Below are positions 1 to 7,509 of a stretch of 64,000 nt of DNA, one piece after another. Each line of letters begins with the position of its first letter. The first letter of the stretch is position 1. The translations under genes were made by a program, and so were the position numbers. The stretch is taken from the NCBI GenBank assembly GCA_903789595.1, contig CAIFEZ010000008.1:1-64000 (forward strand), given 5' to 3'. A model generated the notes under the pieces. It ran no database searches. It was not told the DNA's origin and saw only the letters and a list, made by a program, of their open reading frames with translations. This stretch comes from an uncultured eubacterium 1-6. Lineage in GTDB: Bacteria > Bacillota > Clostridia > Lachnospirales > Lachnospiraceae.

Positions 1-567
1 TAAATTCTTGTTTATCTCAGTATTAACTTCTATTTTGTCATCAATCGATTTCAAAACAGAAACAATTCTATCTTGAACTCTTCTTTCTGGGACAATAAGA
101 CTCATTCGTTTCAAATCCGCCAAAGTAATATGCCCCAAACCTGTTGTTTGCTTGTTGGTGGCAATCTCAGTAAAAACTGGTTTCAAGCATTTGAGAACAT
201 AATATAAAAAATTTTTGCTCACCAGCTTCTCATTAGCAGTAACCTTAAATATATGCTGATTAAGCCACCCATCTTCTAACCGGTATCTGAAAACATCTAT
301 TGACGTTTGGGGATTACCAGACCATGAAAACAACAAATCGTCCCAGTGTAGAGCAACATCTTCTCCGTAATCACCGCTTGTATATGATGTGTTGGAGCTT
401 ATACCATTATTAAGCTCAGCTATCTTAATTACAGGCTTTCCTGTTTCAGAAAAGTCAATCCTCTTGAAGGCCAGCCCGTTCTTCCATGTTGCCAGTTCAT
501 ACAGACTATATCTTTCGCCAGAAAGACCCGATTCAACGTGATATAAAGTAGATTCGTCAAATTTCAT
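1..567 (-). CDS. hsdS: Type I restriction-modification specificity subunit HsdS (partial, N-terminal part)
   Basis: Open frame of 189 codons with no stop, running off the left edge. Translation starts MKFDESTLYHVE and continues as one target recognition domain. It reaches the typical central coiled-coil motif (SVLKSIDDKIEVNTEINKNL) exactly at the edge, so about half of a normal HsdS is present. HsdS gives sequence specificity to the HsdM/HsdR complex. Its ATG lies inside the last codons of hsdM (11-bp overlap), indicating translational coupling. The second recognition domain and hsdR would lie to the left. Family call is firm; the recognised DNA site cannot be read from sequence. Confidence 0.93.
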   Translation of the reverse strand, partial: MKFDESTLYHVESGLSGERYSLYELATWKNGLAFKRIDFSETGKPVIKIAELNNGISSNTSYTSGDYGEDVALHWDDLLFSWSGNPQTSIDVFRYRLEDGWLNQHIFKVTANEKLVSKNFLYYVLKCLKPVFTEIATNKQTTGLGHITLADLKRMSLIVPERRVQDRIVSVLKSIDDKIEVNTEINKNL

Positions 568-2065
568 ATCCGATCGCCCCCAGCTTCTTCTGGATCTCAT
601 CCTCGAGTTCGTGTGACTTCTTGAACATTTCTGAAAGCTCGGATGTCAGGCGATCCATTTTCTCCTCGAAAGGCTCGCCGTCATCCTCCTGCTCCTCGAT
701 GCCGACATAGCGCCCCGGCGTAAGAATATAATCCTGCTTAGCGATGTCCTGCGTGGTGGCGACAGCACAGAATCCCTTCACGTCCTCAAGTGTTCCATTC
801 TGAAAAGCATAGAACGTATCCGCCAGCTTCTGGATATCCTCCTCAGAGAAATCACGGTGTTTCCGGTCGACCATGTGGCCCATCTTGCGGGCATCGATGA
901 ATACGGTTTTACCTTTCTGCTTCTTGTTCTTCGTGATGAACCAGAGTGTAACCGGAATCGTGACGCTGTAGAAGAGTTGCGTCGGCATGGCGACAATGCC
1001 TTCGATCAGGTCATCATTGATGATGTTCTTCCGGATTTCTCCCTCGCCAGACGACTGCGTGGAAAGGGCACCATTTGCCAATACCAGTCCGATTTTGCCA
1101 TTCGGTGCAAGGTGGAAAATCATATGCTGAATCCATGCATAGTTAGCGTTTCCTGCTGGAGGCAGACCGTACTTCCAGCGCTTATCATCTTTCAAGAGTT
1201 CCTGTCCCCACGGATGATAGTTGAAGGGCGGATTTGCCAAAATATAGTCCGCTTTTAATGTCTTATGCAGATCATTCGTGAAGGTATCCGCATTGTAAGG
1301 ACCGAGGTCAGCGTCGATTCCACGGATAGCCATGTTCATCTTTGCCATCTTCCACGTATCCGGGTTTGCTTCCTGTCCGTAGACCGAGATGACGCCACGG
1401 TTATGGCTGTGTCCTTCCGCGAATCGCTCAGACTGTACAAACATTCCACCACTACCACAGCAGCAATCGTATACACGGGAGTTCGGCTCCGGTTTCAAAA
1501 TGGCGACGAGCGTTTTGACGATGCTGGATGGAGTATAGAATTCTCCGCCACCTACGCCTTCTTTCTCCGCAAACTGAGCAATACAGTATTCGTATGTGCG
1601 CCCGAGCAGATCCTCGCTGGCCCGCGTGTCGGACATATCAATATTATTCGTGAAGATGTCGACGACATCGCCAAGGACCTTCTTATCCAGATCCGGAGAG
1701 GCATAGTTCTTCGGAAGAACATTCTTTAGACTCTTGTTGTCATTCTCGATAGCGCGCATTGCTGTATCGATGACTGTCCCGATTTCCGGCGTATGCGCTG
1801 CTGCCGCGATGGTCTCCCAGCGTGCCTCCTTCGGTACGAAGAAAATGTTGTCCATCAGATAAGCATCCGGATCATTTTCAAATCCTTCGCCTTCCGCAAT
1901 CAATTTCCTGTACTGTGCCTCAAAAGCCGCTGAAATGTAGCGCAGGAAGATCAATCCGATAATTACCTTCCGATATTCTGCTGCAGGAATATGTCCCCAA
2001 AGGACACATGCTGCATCCCAGATCTGTTTTTCAAAGCCAATGTTGGCGCTCGTCTTTTCTGCCAT
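557..2065 (-). CDS. hsdM: Type I restriction-modification N6-adenine methyltransferase HsdM
   Basis: 502 residues, full length for the family. An N-terminal HsdM helical domain is followed by the methyltransferase core: FYTP near 177-180, SAM-binding motif I (YDCCCGSGGMF, about 199-209) and catalytic motif IV NPPF (278-281). It methylates adenine at the site chosen by HsdS and forms the core of the restriction complex. The start codon overlaps the stop of the upstream XRE gene by one base, and the 3' end overlaps hsdS, so XRE-hsdM-hsdS are one transcript. No truncation is seen. Confidence 0.96.
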   Translation of the reverse strand: MAEKTSANIGFEKQIWDAACVLWGHIPAAEYRKVIIGLIFLRYISAAFEAQYRKLIAEGEGFENDPDAYLMDNIFFVPKEARWETIAAAAHTPEIGTVIDTAMRAIENDNKSLKNVLPKNYASPDLDKKVLGDVVDIFTNNIDMSDTRASEDLLGRTYEYCIAQFAEKEGVGGGEFYTPSSIVKTLVAILKPEPNSRVYDCCCGSGGMFVQSERFAEGHSHNRGVISVYGQEANPDTWKMAKMNMAIRGIDADLGPYNADTFTNDLHKTLKADYILANPPFNYHPWGQELLKDDKRWKYGLPPAGNANYAWIQHMIFHLAPNGKIGLVLANGALSTQSSGEGEIRKNIINDDLIEGIVAMPTQLFYSVTIPVTLWFITKNKKQKGKTVFIDARKMGHMVDRKHRDFSEEDIQKLADTFYAFQNGTLEDVKGFCAVATTQDIAKQDYILTPGRYVGIEEQEDDGEPFEEKMDRLTSELSEMFKKSHELEDEIQKKLGAIGYEI

Positions 2066-2319
2066 TATTCATTACCTCTCATTACAGTTTCTTTCTCAGC
2101 TATCACAGGAGTTCCATCGTCCTTCACAATATCCATAATGTCTCCGACATCACAGTTCAGTGCTACACATATGCGAAGCAGAACATCCGTGTTTACATTG
2201 CCGCCTTTGCCAAGCTTGGCAATCGAAGTGGCGCTGACACCGCTCATTTCCCGCAGTTCTTTCTTCTTGATATTACGGTCGATCAAAAGCTTGAATAATT
2301 TGTTATAGCTGAAGTGCAT
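2065..2319 (-). CDS. Small XRE-family (Cro/CI-type) transcriptional regulator
   Basis: 84 residues, nearly all one helix-turn-helix domain (KKKELREMSGVSATSIAKLGK around residues 18-38, followed by the helix RICVALNCDVGDIMDIV). A good ribosome binding site (CGGAGG, 7 bases from ATG) precedes it, after a 49-base gap downstream of the ABC-type ATPase gene. It is translationally coupled to hsdM. Small XRE proteins commonly control restriction-modification expression. Here it may act on the direct-repeat operator near 5.8 kb at the head of the operon, or on an internal promoter in the 49-base gap; both are inference. Confidence 0.85.
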   Translation of the reverse strand: MHFSYNKLFKLLIDRNIKKKELREMSGVSATSIAKLGKGGNVNTDVLLRICVALNCDVGDIMDIVKDDGTPVIAEKETVMRGNE

Positions 2320-2368
2320 ATGCTTGCCTCCGTACTTTCATTCTTCTAATCTTTATAATCAACGACCT

Positions 2369-4195
2369 TTATTTCACATCATTTAAAAAACCATATCGCT
2401 TGCCCGGCTCAACCACTTTCTCAAACGTAGTGACGGTTGCACCGCTGCCTTCATAGTCAAGATGAGGAATGTGATCCAGATTCTCGATAATGATGAGCTG
2501 GCCTTCATCCTGATGATTCATGAAGTACCGGTAAAGTCCAGCCCGCATACTTTCAGGCATGTCTTCATTCACACCATCATCAAAGCCATGAAGTGGTGTG
2601 TCGATGATAAATGTATGCGGATCAAACTTGGCAAAATTAGCCAGATACTTCCGGAGCATCAGAATCATTACGGTGTTCAGATATGACCGGTAGCCCTTCC
2701 CATGGCTCGTTCCCTTGTCCTCACCGTTGACCATGATGTCAAATTTTGAGAAGTTGAATGTTGCCTTTAGTAAACCTGAATAATGACACTCCTCAAGGAT
2801 TGACTGCGCGTACTCGGACATGGTCGGAACGAAGTCATCGCTGAAGTACTCCTTTGGATGATATTCCGTTGTTTTATCGTCTTTCTGCTCGTTTTCGATA
2901 GCATCCAAGTCGCTCCCGAAATCATTCGCATAGGATTCGATCACGCTGATCTCAGTTGTGATCTGCAGGTAGGCCTTATAAGAATTCACGACATCCATCT
3001 GCTCGGATTCCCTTGGCCTTAATTCTTTTTTGATTCTGGATTCCAAAGCATTCCGGCGTTCCTGCAAATTTTTTAAATCTTCTTGTATTTCTCTTTTCTG
3101 ATCGTCCACATCTTTTTCTGTCTCTTCAAGGCCTGTCAGCTGAGTCATTGTCCTTTCCATAGTTATCCGTGCGGACTCCATGTAGGACTTTCTCTTCCGT
3201 GGTTTGATCGGATTGTCGCAATATGGGCAGATCAGCGGTTGCTGAACACTCTGATAAGCCTCTTCTCCTTCCGCGATGAGAGAAAGCCTTTGAATATCGC
3301 CCTTGTACTGATCGCTCAGTTTCTGGTACCGATTCAACAGAACATTGCATTCAGCAATCTGCTGCTCATCATCCAGAATAGAGGCAAGGAGCTTCTGGCT
3401 CTCTTCAAGAGCCTGATTTATTGCTTTCTGTGTTTCTTCGAGCGCGGACGTAGCTTCAGCAATCTGTGCTTCTACATCGATGCCATCAAAAATATGAAGG
3501 TCTTCCTCCAGTTTTTTCTTGCGGTCCGCAGCATTCTGGATCTTCTGGTTCACATAATCTTTGACAGCTTTCCGTCGAGCTTTCTTTATTTCCTTCTTCT
3601 CCTGTGCATCCGTCTCTGTAAAAGTCCTTCCGGTGATCAAATACAGGAGAGCTGACAGGAAGAGCGTATTCTCCATGTACCGGTGCGATGGTTCCACGAT
3701 GGAATCAATGTCATCTACCCGGCCTTCGTCCAGATAGAAAATCCGGAGAAGATTCTTCCATGTAAGCCGTTTTGTCTCAAACCGGGAATTAGTAACAATC
3801 ATGACTTCCGGATCCGTCCCGATCAACTGCAGCCAGATGCTGTTCAGCGGAGGATTCTTCGCATGCTTACGATTAGTCACATCGTATGTGCCACTATCAA
3901 TTCCTGTTATTGTGCTGGTAACATCGACCTGATTCTTTCCGACATCTCTATGTAGAGTCAGTTCTCCTGGCTTGTCATTCGAAGCAACAATCATCGTGAC
4001 GCCGTCATACTTTGCTGAATCTTTGAATGGCTTACTTGTTGATCCGCCGTAAATAAAGTCAATGCAATTTGCGACGCAGGTCTTCCCACTATCTGAACGG
4101 CCCTGAATGATATTCAAGCCTTTACCGAAGGTAACGCTGGCATCGCCTTTTTGGGCACTCTTTGCAATAACTTTCTTTATATAGAATCCTGCCAT
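2369..4195 (-). CDS. SMC/ABC-type ATPase of an ABC-3C-like (three-component) conflict system
   Basis: The chosen ATG (MAGFYIKKVIAKS) has an AGGAGG site 7 bases upstream; a longer in-frame start at 4252 lacks this. 608 residues: Walker A GRSDSGKT (about 32-39), long coiled-coil arms interrupted by a hook-like CPYC (one CxxC per chain, a possible inter-chain zinc site), and a C-terminal Walker B FIIDTPLHGFDD. This is the architecture of Rad50/SMC-like ATPases that sense or clamp nucleic acid. Three genes in the order CTD protein, middle component, ATPase match the ABC-3C systems defined by comparative genomics. The substrate is unknown. Confidence 0.82.
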   Translation of the reverse strand: MAGFYIKKVIAKSAQKGDASVTFGKGLNIIQGRSDSGKTCVANCIDFIYGGSTSKPFKDSAKYDGVTMIVASNDKPGELTLHRDVGKNQVDVTSTITGIDSGTYDVTNRKHAKNPPLNSIWLQLIGTDPEVMIVTNSRFETKRLTWKNLLRIFYLDEGRVDDIDSIVEPSHRYMENTLFLSALLYLITGRTFTETDAQEKKEIKKARRKAVKDYVNQKIQNAADRKKKLEEDLHIFDGIDVEAQIAEATSALEETQKAINQALEESQKLLASILDDEQQIAECNVLLNRYQKLSDQYKGDIQRLSLIAEGEEAYQSVQQPLICPYCDNPIKPRKRKSYMESARITMERTMTQLTGLEETEKDVDDQKREIQEDLKNLQERRNALESRIKKELRPRESEQMDVVNSYKAYLQITTEISVIESYANDFGSDLDAIENEQKDDKTTEYHPKEYFSDDFVPTMSEYAQSILEECHYSGLLKATFNFSKFDIMVNGEDKGTSHGKGYRSYLNTVMILMLRKYLANFAKFDPHTFIIDTPLHGFDDGVNEDMPESMRAGLYRYFMNHQDEGQLIIIENLDHIPHLDYEGSGATVTTFEKVVEPGKRYGFLNDVK

Positions 4196-4199
4196 GTCG

Positions 4200-4646
4200 T
4201 TACCTCCTTCCTGCTTTCGTGGACTGATTATTAATAATGCCAGATAGCTCAATATCCGACCTGTTCCGGTATCGTCTATGTACCTGCTTTATCACTTTAC
4301 AGTATTTCAATGCATATTCCGATTGGAGTCTGTTGCTCATCAATTTCCCTGAACTGGACAGCCTATAAACGATTCCGTCCTTGCTGTCCTGCGCAATTAC
4401 AAGTCCATCGAGCACCAGATCTTTGACGGCTTCCTTCATAAGCTTCCGTTTTACAGTTAGCTCGCTGAACGCGAATCCATTGTCGCCATTCAGCGCAGGC
4501 GCATTGAATCCAAAGTCCTGAGCATACACTGCTATAAAATCGTAGTCTGTGATTCTCTCGATGGTAAATTCCGAATCGACTACACCCAGCAGCAGAAGGA
4601 TATGCAATGACATTTCAAACGGCGTGTTGAAGAGCTTGTCAGTCAT
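4200..4646 (-). CDS. ABC-3C-like middle component (MC2-type small protein)
   Basis: 148 residues beginning MTDKLFNTPFEMSLHILLLL. The N-terminal FNTPxE..L..L.LL pattern, then a YDFIAVYAQDFG segment and a winged-helix-like C-terminal half (VKRKLMKEAVKDLVLDGLVI), match what I recall of ABC-three-component middle component 2 proteins. Its ATG overlaps the stop of the upstream gene (8 bp) and it ends 4 bp before the ATPase start, so the three are stoichiometrically coupled. These components are thought to bridge the ATPase and the effector or CTD protein. The molecular role is inferred from family and context. Confidence 0.72.
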   Translation of the reverse strand: MTDKLFNTPFEMSLHILLLLGVVDSEFTIERITDYDFIAVYAQDFGFNAPALNGDNGFAFSELTVKRKLMKEAVKDLVLDGLVIAQDSKDGIVYRLSSSGKLMSNRLQSEYALKYCKVIKQVHRRYRNRSDIELSGIINNQSTKAGRR

Positions 4647-5616
4647 CGATGCTCACCCACGATTCAATCACACCGTCATTCACCAGAATATGGCAAATGC
4701 CTTTCTTCTCAAGATTCCCAATCAGGCTTCGCATTTGACTGAGAACAGAACCGTCAAGAGATGTATTCGTAATCTTCTCAAGTACTGCATTCAGACGTGC
4801 GTAACCGTCCGGATATTCTCTCCAGTAGGTCGTGTTGATTCCATCCCACGCATCGTCTTTCAGCTTCTGAAACTCGTCCTCGCCATCGTCAAACACGTCT
4901 CGCACGGATCGTTCTATGCTGACCGCACTGTAATAGGCCTTCCTCTGTTCTCGATAGTTTGCCTTCATGCTTTTCGGAAGAAACTGAACGTCATTACTCG
5001 TGAACGTCTCCATCTTCAACTTTTCTGCGAAGACTTCATACAGAGCCCGAATATAATCGAGCTCCTGTTCTGCTATGTTGTCCGGCACGAGTGCCCTGTT
5101 TATTGTTATTATCTCGCCTGCAATATGCAGTTTGTCGCCTCTGCGTTCAATCGACGCAGGGGCGATATTTTTTAGCAGTTGGCCAGACTCCATCCGCTTG
5201 TAGTTGAGCTTGGTCACATCATCTGACAGTCCTTCAGATCGGCGCTTGATTATCTGGGCAAGGATATTTGCGCAGGCTTGACCAACCTCATATGAAGGTA
5301 CATCGAAACCGAACTCCGACAGCTTGTCGCGCATGTAGTCAAGCGCGTCCATGGAGTAATCGTTCACGAATTCTGCAAATTTCTCCTCTGACAGTCTCGG
5401 AACAATTTGTGCTGCCCGTTTCTGCGAGATAGAGAGTCTGCCACTGTAATATGCCTCTTTTGTAGATTTCTTGAGACCGTAGATCGGATTAGGTGAATCC
5501 TTCTCCAATGCCTCATCGTCAAGGATCGCATCTATGAGAATAGCGACAAACTCGCCTGCGTTTACTCTCACTTCGTACTTCTCATGCATGAATTGTGCGA
5601 GGTCACAGAATCTCAC
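4639..5616 (-). CDS. ABC-3C-like C-terminal-domain protein, first gene of the defence operon
   Basis: The GTG at 5616 is chosen because AAGGAGG lies 8 bases upstream; the in-frame TTG at 5646 has no such site. About 325 residues, mostly helical (FCDLAQFMHEKYEVRVNAGEFVAILID...). A SISQKRAAQIV-type HTH-like segment occurs near residue 60 and a conserved-looking C-terminal half ends SWVSIDD. I see no clear nuclease or other effector motif. In ABC-3C systems the CTD partner carries the effector or recognition part; the assignment here rests mainly on its place upstream of MC2 and the ATPase. Confidence 0.65.
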   Translation of the reverse strand: MRFCDLAQFMHEKYEVRVNAGEFVAILIDAILDDEALEKDSPNPIYGLKKSTKEAYYSGRLSISQKRAAQIVPRLSEEKFAEFVNDYSMDALDYMRDKLSEFGFDVPSYEVGQACANILAQIIKRRSEGLSDDVTKLNYKRMESGQLLKNIAPASIERRGDKLHIAGEIITINRALVPDNIAEQELDYIRALYEVFAEKLKMETFTSNDVQFLPKSMKANYREQRKAYYSAVSIERSVRDVFDDGEDEFQKLKDDAWDGINTTYWREYPDGYARLNAVLEKITNTSLDGSVLSQMRSLIGNLEKKGICHILVNDGVIESWVSIDD

Positions 5617-5638
5617 CGCATTCTCCTCCTTTCCGGAT

Positions 5639-5743
5639 GTAGGCAATCATGTAGGCAGATGTAGGCAAACGTACGATTTCCAGAATGCCGATTTTATAAA
5701 ATCAGATTAGTGATTGAAAGTTACGAGGTAACACATCAATCAC
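5639..5743 (-). promoter_or_regulatory. Structured 5' leader of the ABC-3C/RM operon
   Basis: Between the promoter (start near 5758) and the GTG (5616) the leader holds a nested hairpin: outer arms 5710-5717/5736-5743 (GTGATTGA with TCAATCAC), inner GTTAC/GTAAC. A perfect 14-bp palindrome lies at 5690-5703. Three TGCCTAC repeats (5639-5645, 5651-5657, 5661-5667) sit just ahead of the ribosome binding site. No gene occupies 5617-5870. Confidence 0.45.
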
Positions 5744-5764
5744 AAAAGATTGGAAGCCAAAATA

Positions 5765-5816
5765 ATTATATCATTTATGAACGCGAAATTCTACTTTATT
5801 TTGTGAACGCGAAATT
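5765..5816 (-). promoter_or_regulatory. Promoter and direct-repeat operator of the defence operon
   Basis: On the minus strand a TATAAT -10 box lies at 5770-5765. Two exact copies of AATTTCGCGTTCA (plus-strand 5778-5790 and 5804-5816) sit 26 bp apart, one in the spacer and one just upstream of the expected -35, which is otherwise poor. This layout fits a regulator controlling the promoter. The XRE protein of the same operon is the obvious candidate (inference). Confidence 0.55.
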
Positions 5817-5917
5817 AATTTTAACTTCCTATCTGCTATTCAGGCGTTCTGGAGTGCACTGACTGATCACCAGTGGCCCATTCTTCAGAACGCAACTCAA
5901 TTATCAAAGGCGAACTG

Positions 5918-6148
5918 ATGGGCAGGAACGCCACATTCAGTCATGGAGGCAAAACAGTGACAAAAGATGAAAAAGAAATGTGGCGCATCAACATCAAGAA
6001 CGATGCAGATAAGGTCTGCTCCATCTACGGAGCTGCCGCAGCTGATGGCATATTCGCCAGGTACGACTCCACTTGCTTCGACGATCTCAGCCCTTCCTAT
6101 TACGAAGAGGTCTTCGGCTATCTTGAACTGATGATAAATGACAACTGA
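5918..6148 (+). CDS. Hypothetical small protein at the prophage 1 left boundary
   Basis: 76 residues from the ATG at 5918 (MGRNATFSHGGKTVTKDEKEM), which has AAAGG 7 bases upstream; a GTG at 5873 would add 15 residues but lacks a ribosome binding site. Acidic and soluble, with no recognised domain; the middle (KVCSIYGAAAADGIFARYD) is predicted helical. It is divergent from the defence operon and ahead of a strong terminator, so it is probably its own small transcript. It could belong to the prophage or the host. Confidence 0.5.
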   Translation: MGRNATFSHGGKTVTKDEKEMWRINIKNDADKVCSIYGAAAADGIFARYDSTCFDDLSPSYYEEVFGYLELMINDN

Positions 6149-6263
6149 ACATTCATTGCCCTGAGCAAGGCGTTAAAAGGCTCACTGCTATAGCTGTTCA
6201 CCCCGGTGCACAGAGGTGGCTCGAACAGTCATAACGGTCACAAGTAAATAGCACCCAGTCTAC

Positions 6264-6330
6264 GAGCGTGATTGGGCCGAACGAAACGAGTTAATTCTCG
6301 TTCCGTCTGGCCTGGCACGCTCCTTTTTTT
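6264..6330 (+). terminator. Strong Rho-independent terminator
   Basis: Arms GAGCGTG (6264-6270) and CACGCTC (6316-6322) enclose an inner AACGAG/CTCGTT stem and are followed directly by CTTTTTTT. It closes the short transcription unit at 5.9-6.2 kb. The 115 bases before it (6149-6263) contain further small inverted repeats but no gene. Confidence 0.8.
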
Positions 6331-6336
6331 GTGCAG

Positions 6337-6364
6337 CCTCCGGTTCGGGAAACGCGAACGGAGG
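6337..6364 (+). promoter_or_regulatory. Hairpin sequestering the ribosome binding site of the sigma-like gene
   Basis: CCTCCGGTTCG (6337-6347) pairs with CGAACGGAGG (6355-6364) with one bulge. The GGAGG of the 3' arm is the ribosome binding site of the gene starting at 6373, so translation would be blocked when the stem forms. The paralogue at 56.7 kb has the same arrangement with a different sequence. Confidence 0.55.
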
Positions 6365-6372
6365 TATCGCAC

Positions 6373-6882
6373 ATGAAAAACAATGACAACCACAGTAAAC
6401 AGTATCGCATCTTCGACCGTCTTACTCATTCTTGGTATGAGGTCACACCCGAGCAGTATAAGGAATTCGATCAGTGGCGCACAAATCTTCGGAAGCGTGA
6501 GCAGTATTGGGGGCGCTGCTTCTGCCCTCGCGACAAGTGGTGGCTCTGCGATGGTAACTGTCTTGACTGTGAATTCCACACAAGGAACGAGGTCTCTCTT
6601 GACAATCCGCTGCCGGACGGTGAAGGAACGCTCGGCGACTACGTACCGGATGACAAACCGACACCTGAAGAAATCACGGCAGACCGTGATCTGCTGGAGC
6701 GTCTCATCAATTGCCTTCACGAAATCGACCCGGAGGCCGACCGCATCATCCAGATCTGGCTGGATCATCCGGAAGGCATCTCGGATAGGAAAGTCGCAGA
6801 GCTTCTCGGTCGGAAGCAGAGAACGTTCGCCGATGAAATGAAAAAATTCCGCGGCAAATTCAAAGACTTCCGCAACAACTAA
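6373..6882 (+). CDS. Sigma-70 region-4-like regulator with N-terminal Cys-rich (zinc-type) module
   Basis: 169 residues from ATG 6373 (GGAGG 8 bases upstream). Residues about 50-75 hold a cluster CFCP...W.CDGNCLDCEFH, with Cys and His spacing fit for zinc. The C-terminal part (ERLINCLHEIDPEADRIIQIWLDHPEGISDRKVAELLGRKQRTFADEMKKF) looks like a sigma-factor region 4 helix-turn-helix. First gene of the prophage early region, with a paralogue at 56758 that keeps every Cys of the cluster. It likely directs or modulates early transcription; DNA target unknown. Such proteins are usually annotated as sigma factor-like. Confidence 0.75.
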   Translation: MKNNDNHSKQYRIFDRLTHSWYEVTPEQYKEFDQWRTNLRKREQYWGRCFCPRDKWWLCDGNCLDCEFHTRNEVSLDNPLPDGEGTLGDYVPDDKPTPEEITADRDLLERLINCLHEIDPEADRIIQIWLDHPEGISDRKVAELLGRKQRTFADEMKKFRGKFKDFRNN

Positions 6883-6899
6883 TTCAGATATGTTTCAGT

Positions 6900-6939
6900 C
6901 TGCTGCCGTCCCAATCCCCGGTCGGCGGCAGATTTTTTA
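6900..6939 (+). terminator. Rho-independent terminator after the sigma-like gene
   Basis: CTGCTGCCG (6900-6908) pairs with CGGCGGCAG (6923-6931), followed by ATTTTTTAT. It separates the regulator gene from the DUF2800/DUF2815 unit. Confidence 0.8.
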
Positions 6940-6946
6940 TTTTCCC

Positions 6947-6992
6947 TCCGCTCAAATTGCCTGCCCGTCTCCAGTGGAAGGTGAAGGGCAAG
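6947..6992 (+). promoter_or_regulatory. Dispersed hairpin motif, copy 1
   Basis: Begins TCCGCTCAAA, continues with a variable left arm (TTGCC), the constant TCTCCAGTGGAA and a right arm (GGCAA) that pairs with it. It lies between the terminator and the small gene at 7023. Same motif as copies at 11.5, 12.4, 47.6, 57.3, 61.9 and 62.8 kb. Confidence 0.7.
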
Positions 6993-7022
6993 GAAAACAG
7001 CCCGGAAAGCGAGGTGAAAAAC

Positions 7023-7244
7023 ATGTATCGCAACTACACAGACAGCGGAGGCGCATCGGTGAACACAGCAAACGAGGAGATCAGACTCCTGAACGCCATC
7101 AGCCGCGTTTCCGCAAGACTGGCAAGGAACCTGACGATTCTTGCCGCCGACAGACAATCCGAGGAAGGAGGAAAAGACTATGTCAAAAATGGCAGAAATG
7201 GATCAGACCATCCGAGAGCTTCGCGATGCGGCCGCTGCTATTAA
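7023..7244 (+). CDS. Conserved small phage protein overlapping the next gene
   Basis: 73 residues from ATG 7023, with GAGGTG upstream. The first 50 residues (SYTD-like start, then EEIRLLNAISRVSARLARNL) match the equivalent ORF of prophage 2 (57418), with changes confined to conservative positions, which supports coding. The last 65 bp overlap the start of the next gene in another frame. Predicted helical, no recognised domain. Confidence 0.55.
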   Translation: MYRNYTDSGGASVNTANEEIRLLNAISRVSARLARNLTILAADRQSEEGGKDYVKNGRNGSDHPRASRCGRCY

Positions 7245-7509
7245 TGCCGCTGCCGACTGGCTTCATCAGCAGTTCTCAGGGGCCGATGAAAAGCCTTCAT
7301 CTAATCCGGAGCCGACAAAAGAACCAGCGAAAAACAAGCTGAAGCTTGAGGATGTCCGTGCCGTGCTCGCAGACAAGTCCCGTGCAGGATATACCGCCGA
7401 GGTTCGAAATCTGCTCAAGAAGTACGGTGCGGACAGACTGTCAAAGGTCGATCCGGCAGATTACGAGGCCATTTTGAAGGACGCGGAGGTGCTTGGAAAT
7501 GGCAGCTAA
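7180..7509 (+). CDS. Phage early protein of unknown function
   Basis: 109 residues from ATG 7180 (GAGGAAAAGACT upstream). An N-terminal amphipathic helix (TIRELRDAAAAINAAADWLHQQF) leads to a Pro/Glu-rich linker. The conserved C-terminal domain (LKLEDVRAVLADKSRAGYTAEVRNLLKKYGADRLSKVDPADYEAI) is a SAP/rho-N-like or short helical binding module. It always precedes DUF2800 in this module (paralogue at 57563). Homologues are sometimes labelled rRNA biogenesis protein, which I would not trust. Confidence 0.7.
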   Translation: MSKMAEMDQTIRELRDAAAAINAAADWLHQQFSGADEKPSSNPEPTKEPAKNKLKLEDVRAVLADKSRAGYTAEVRNLLKKYGADRLSKVDPADYEAILKDAEVLGNGS

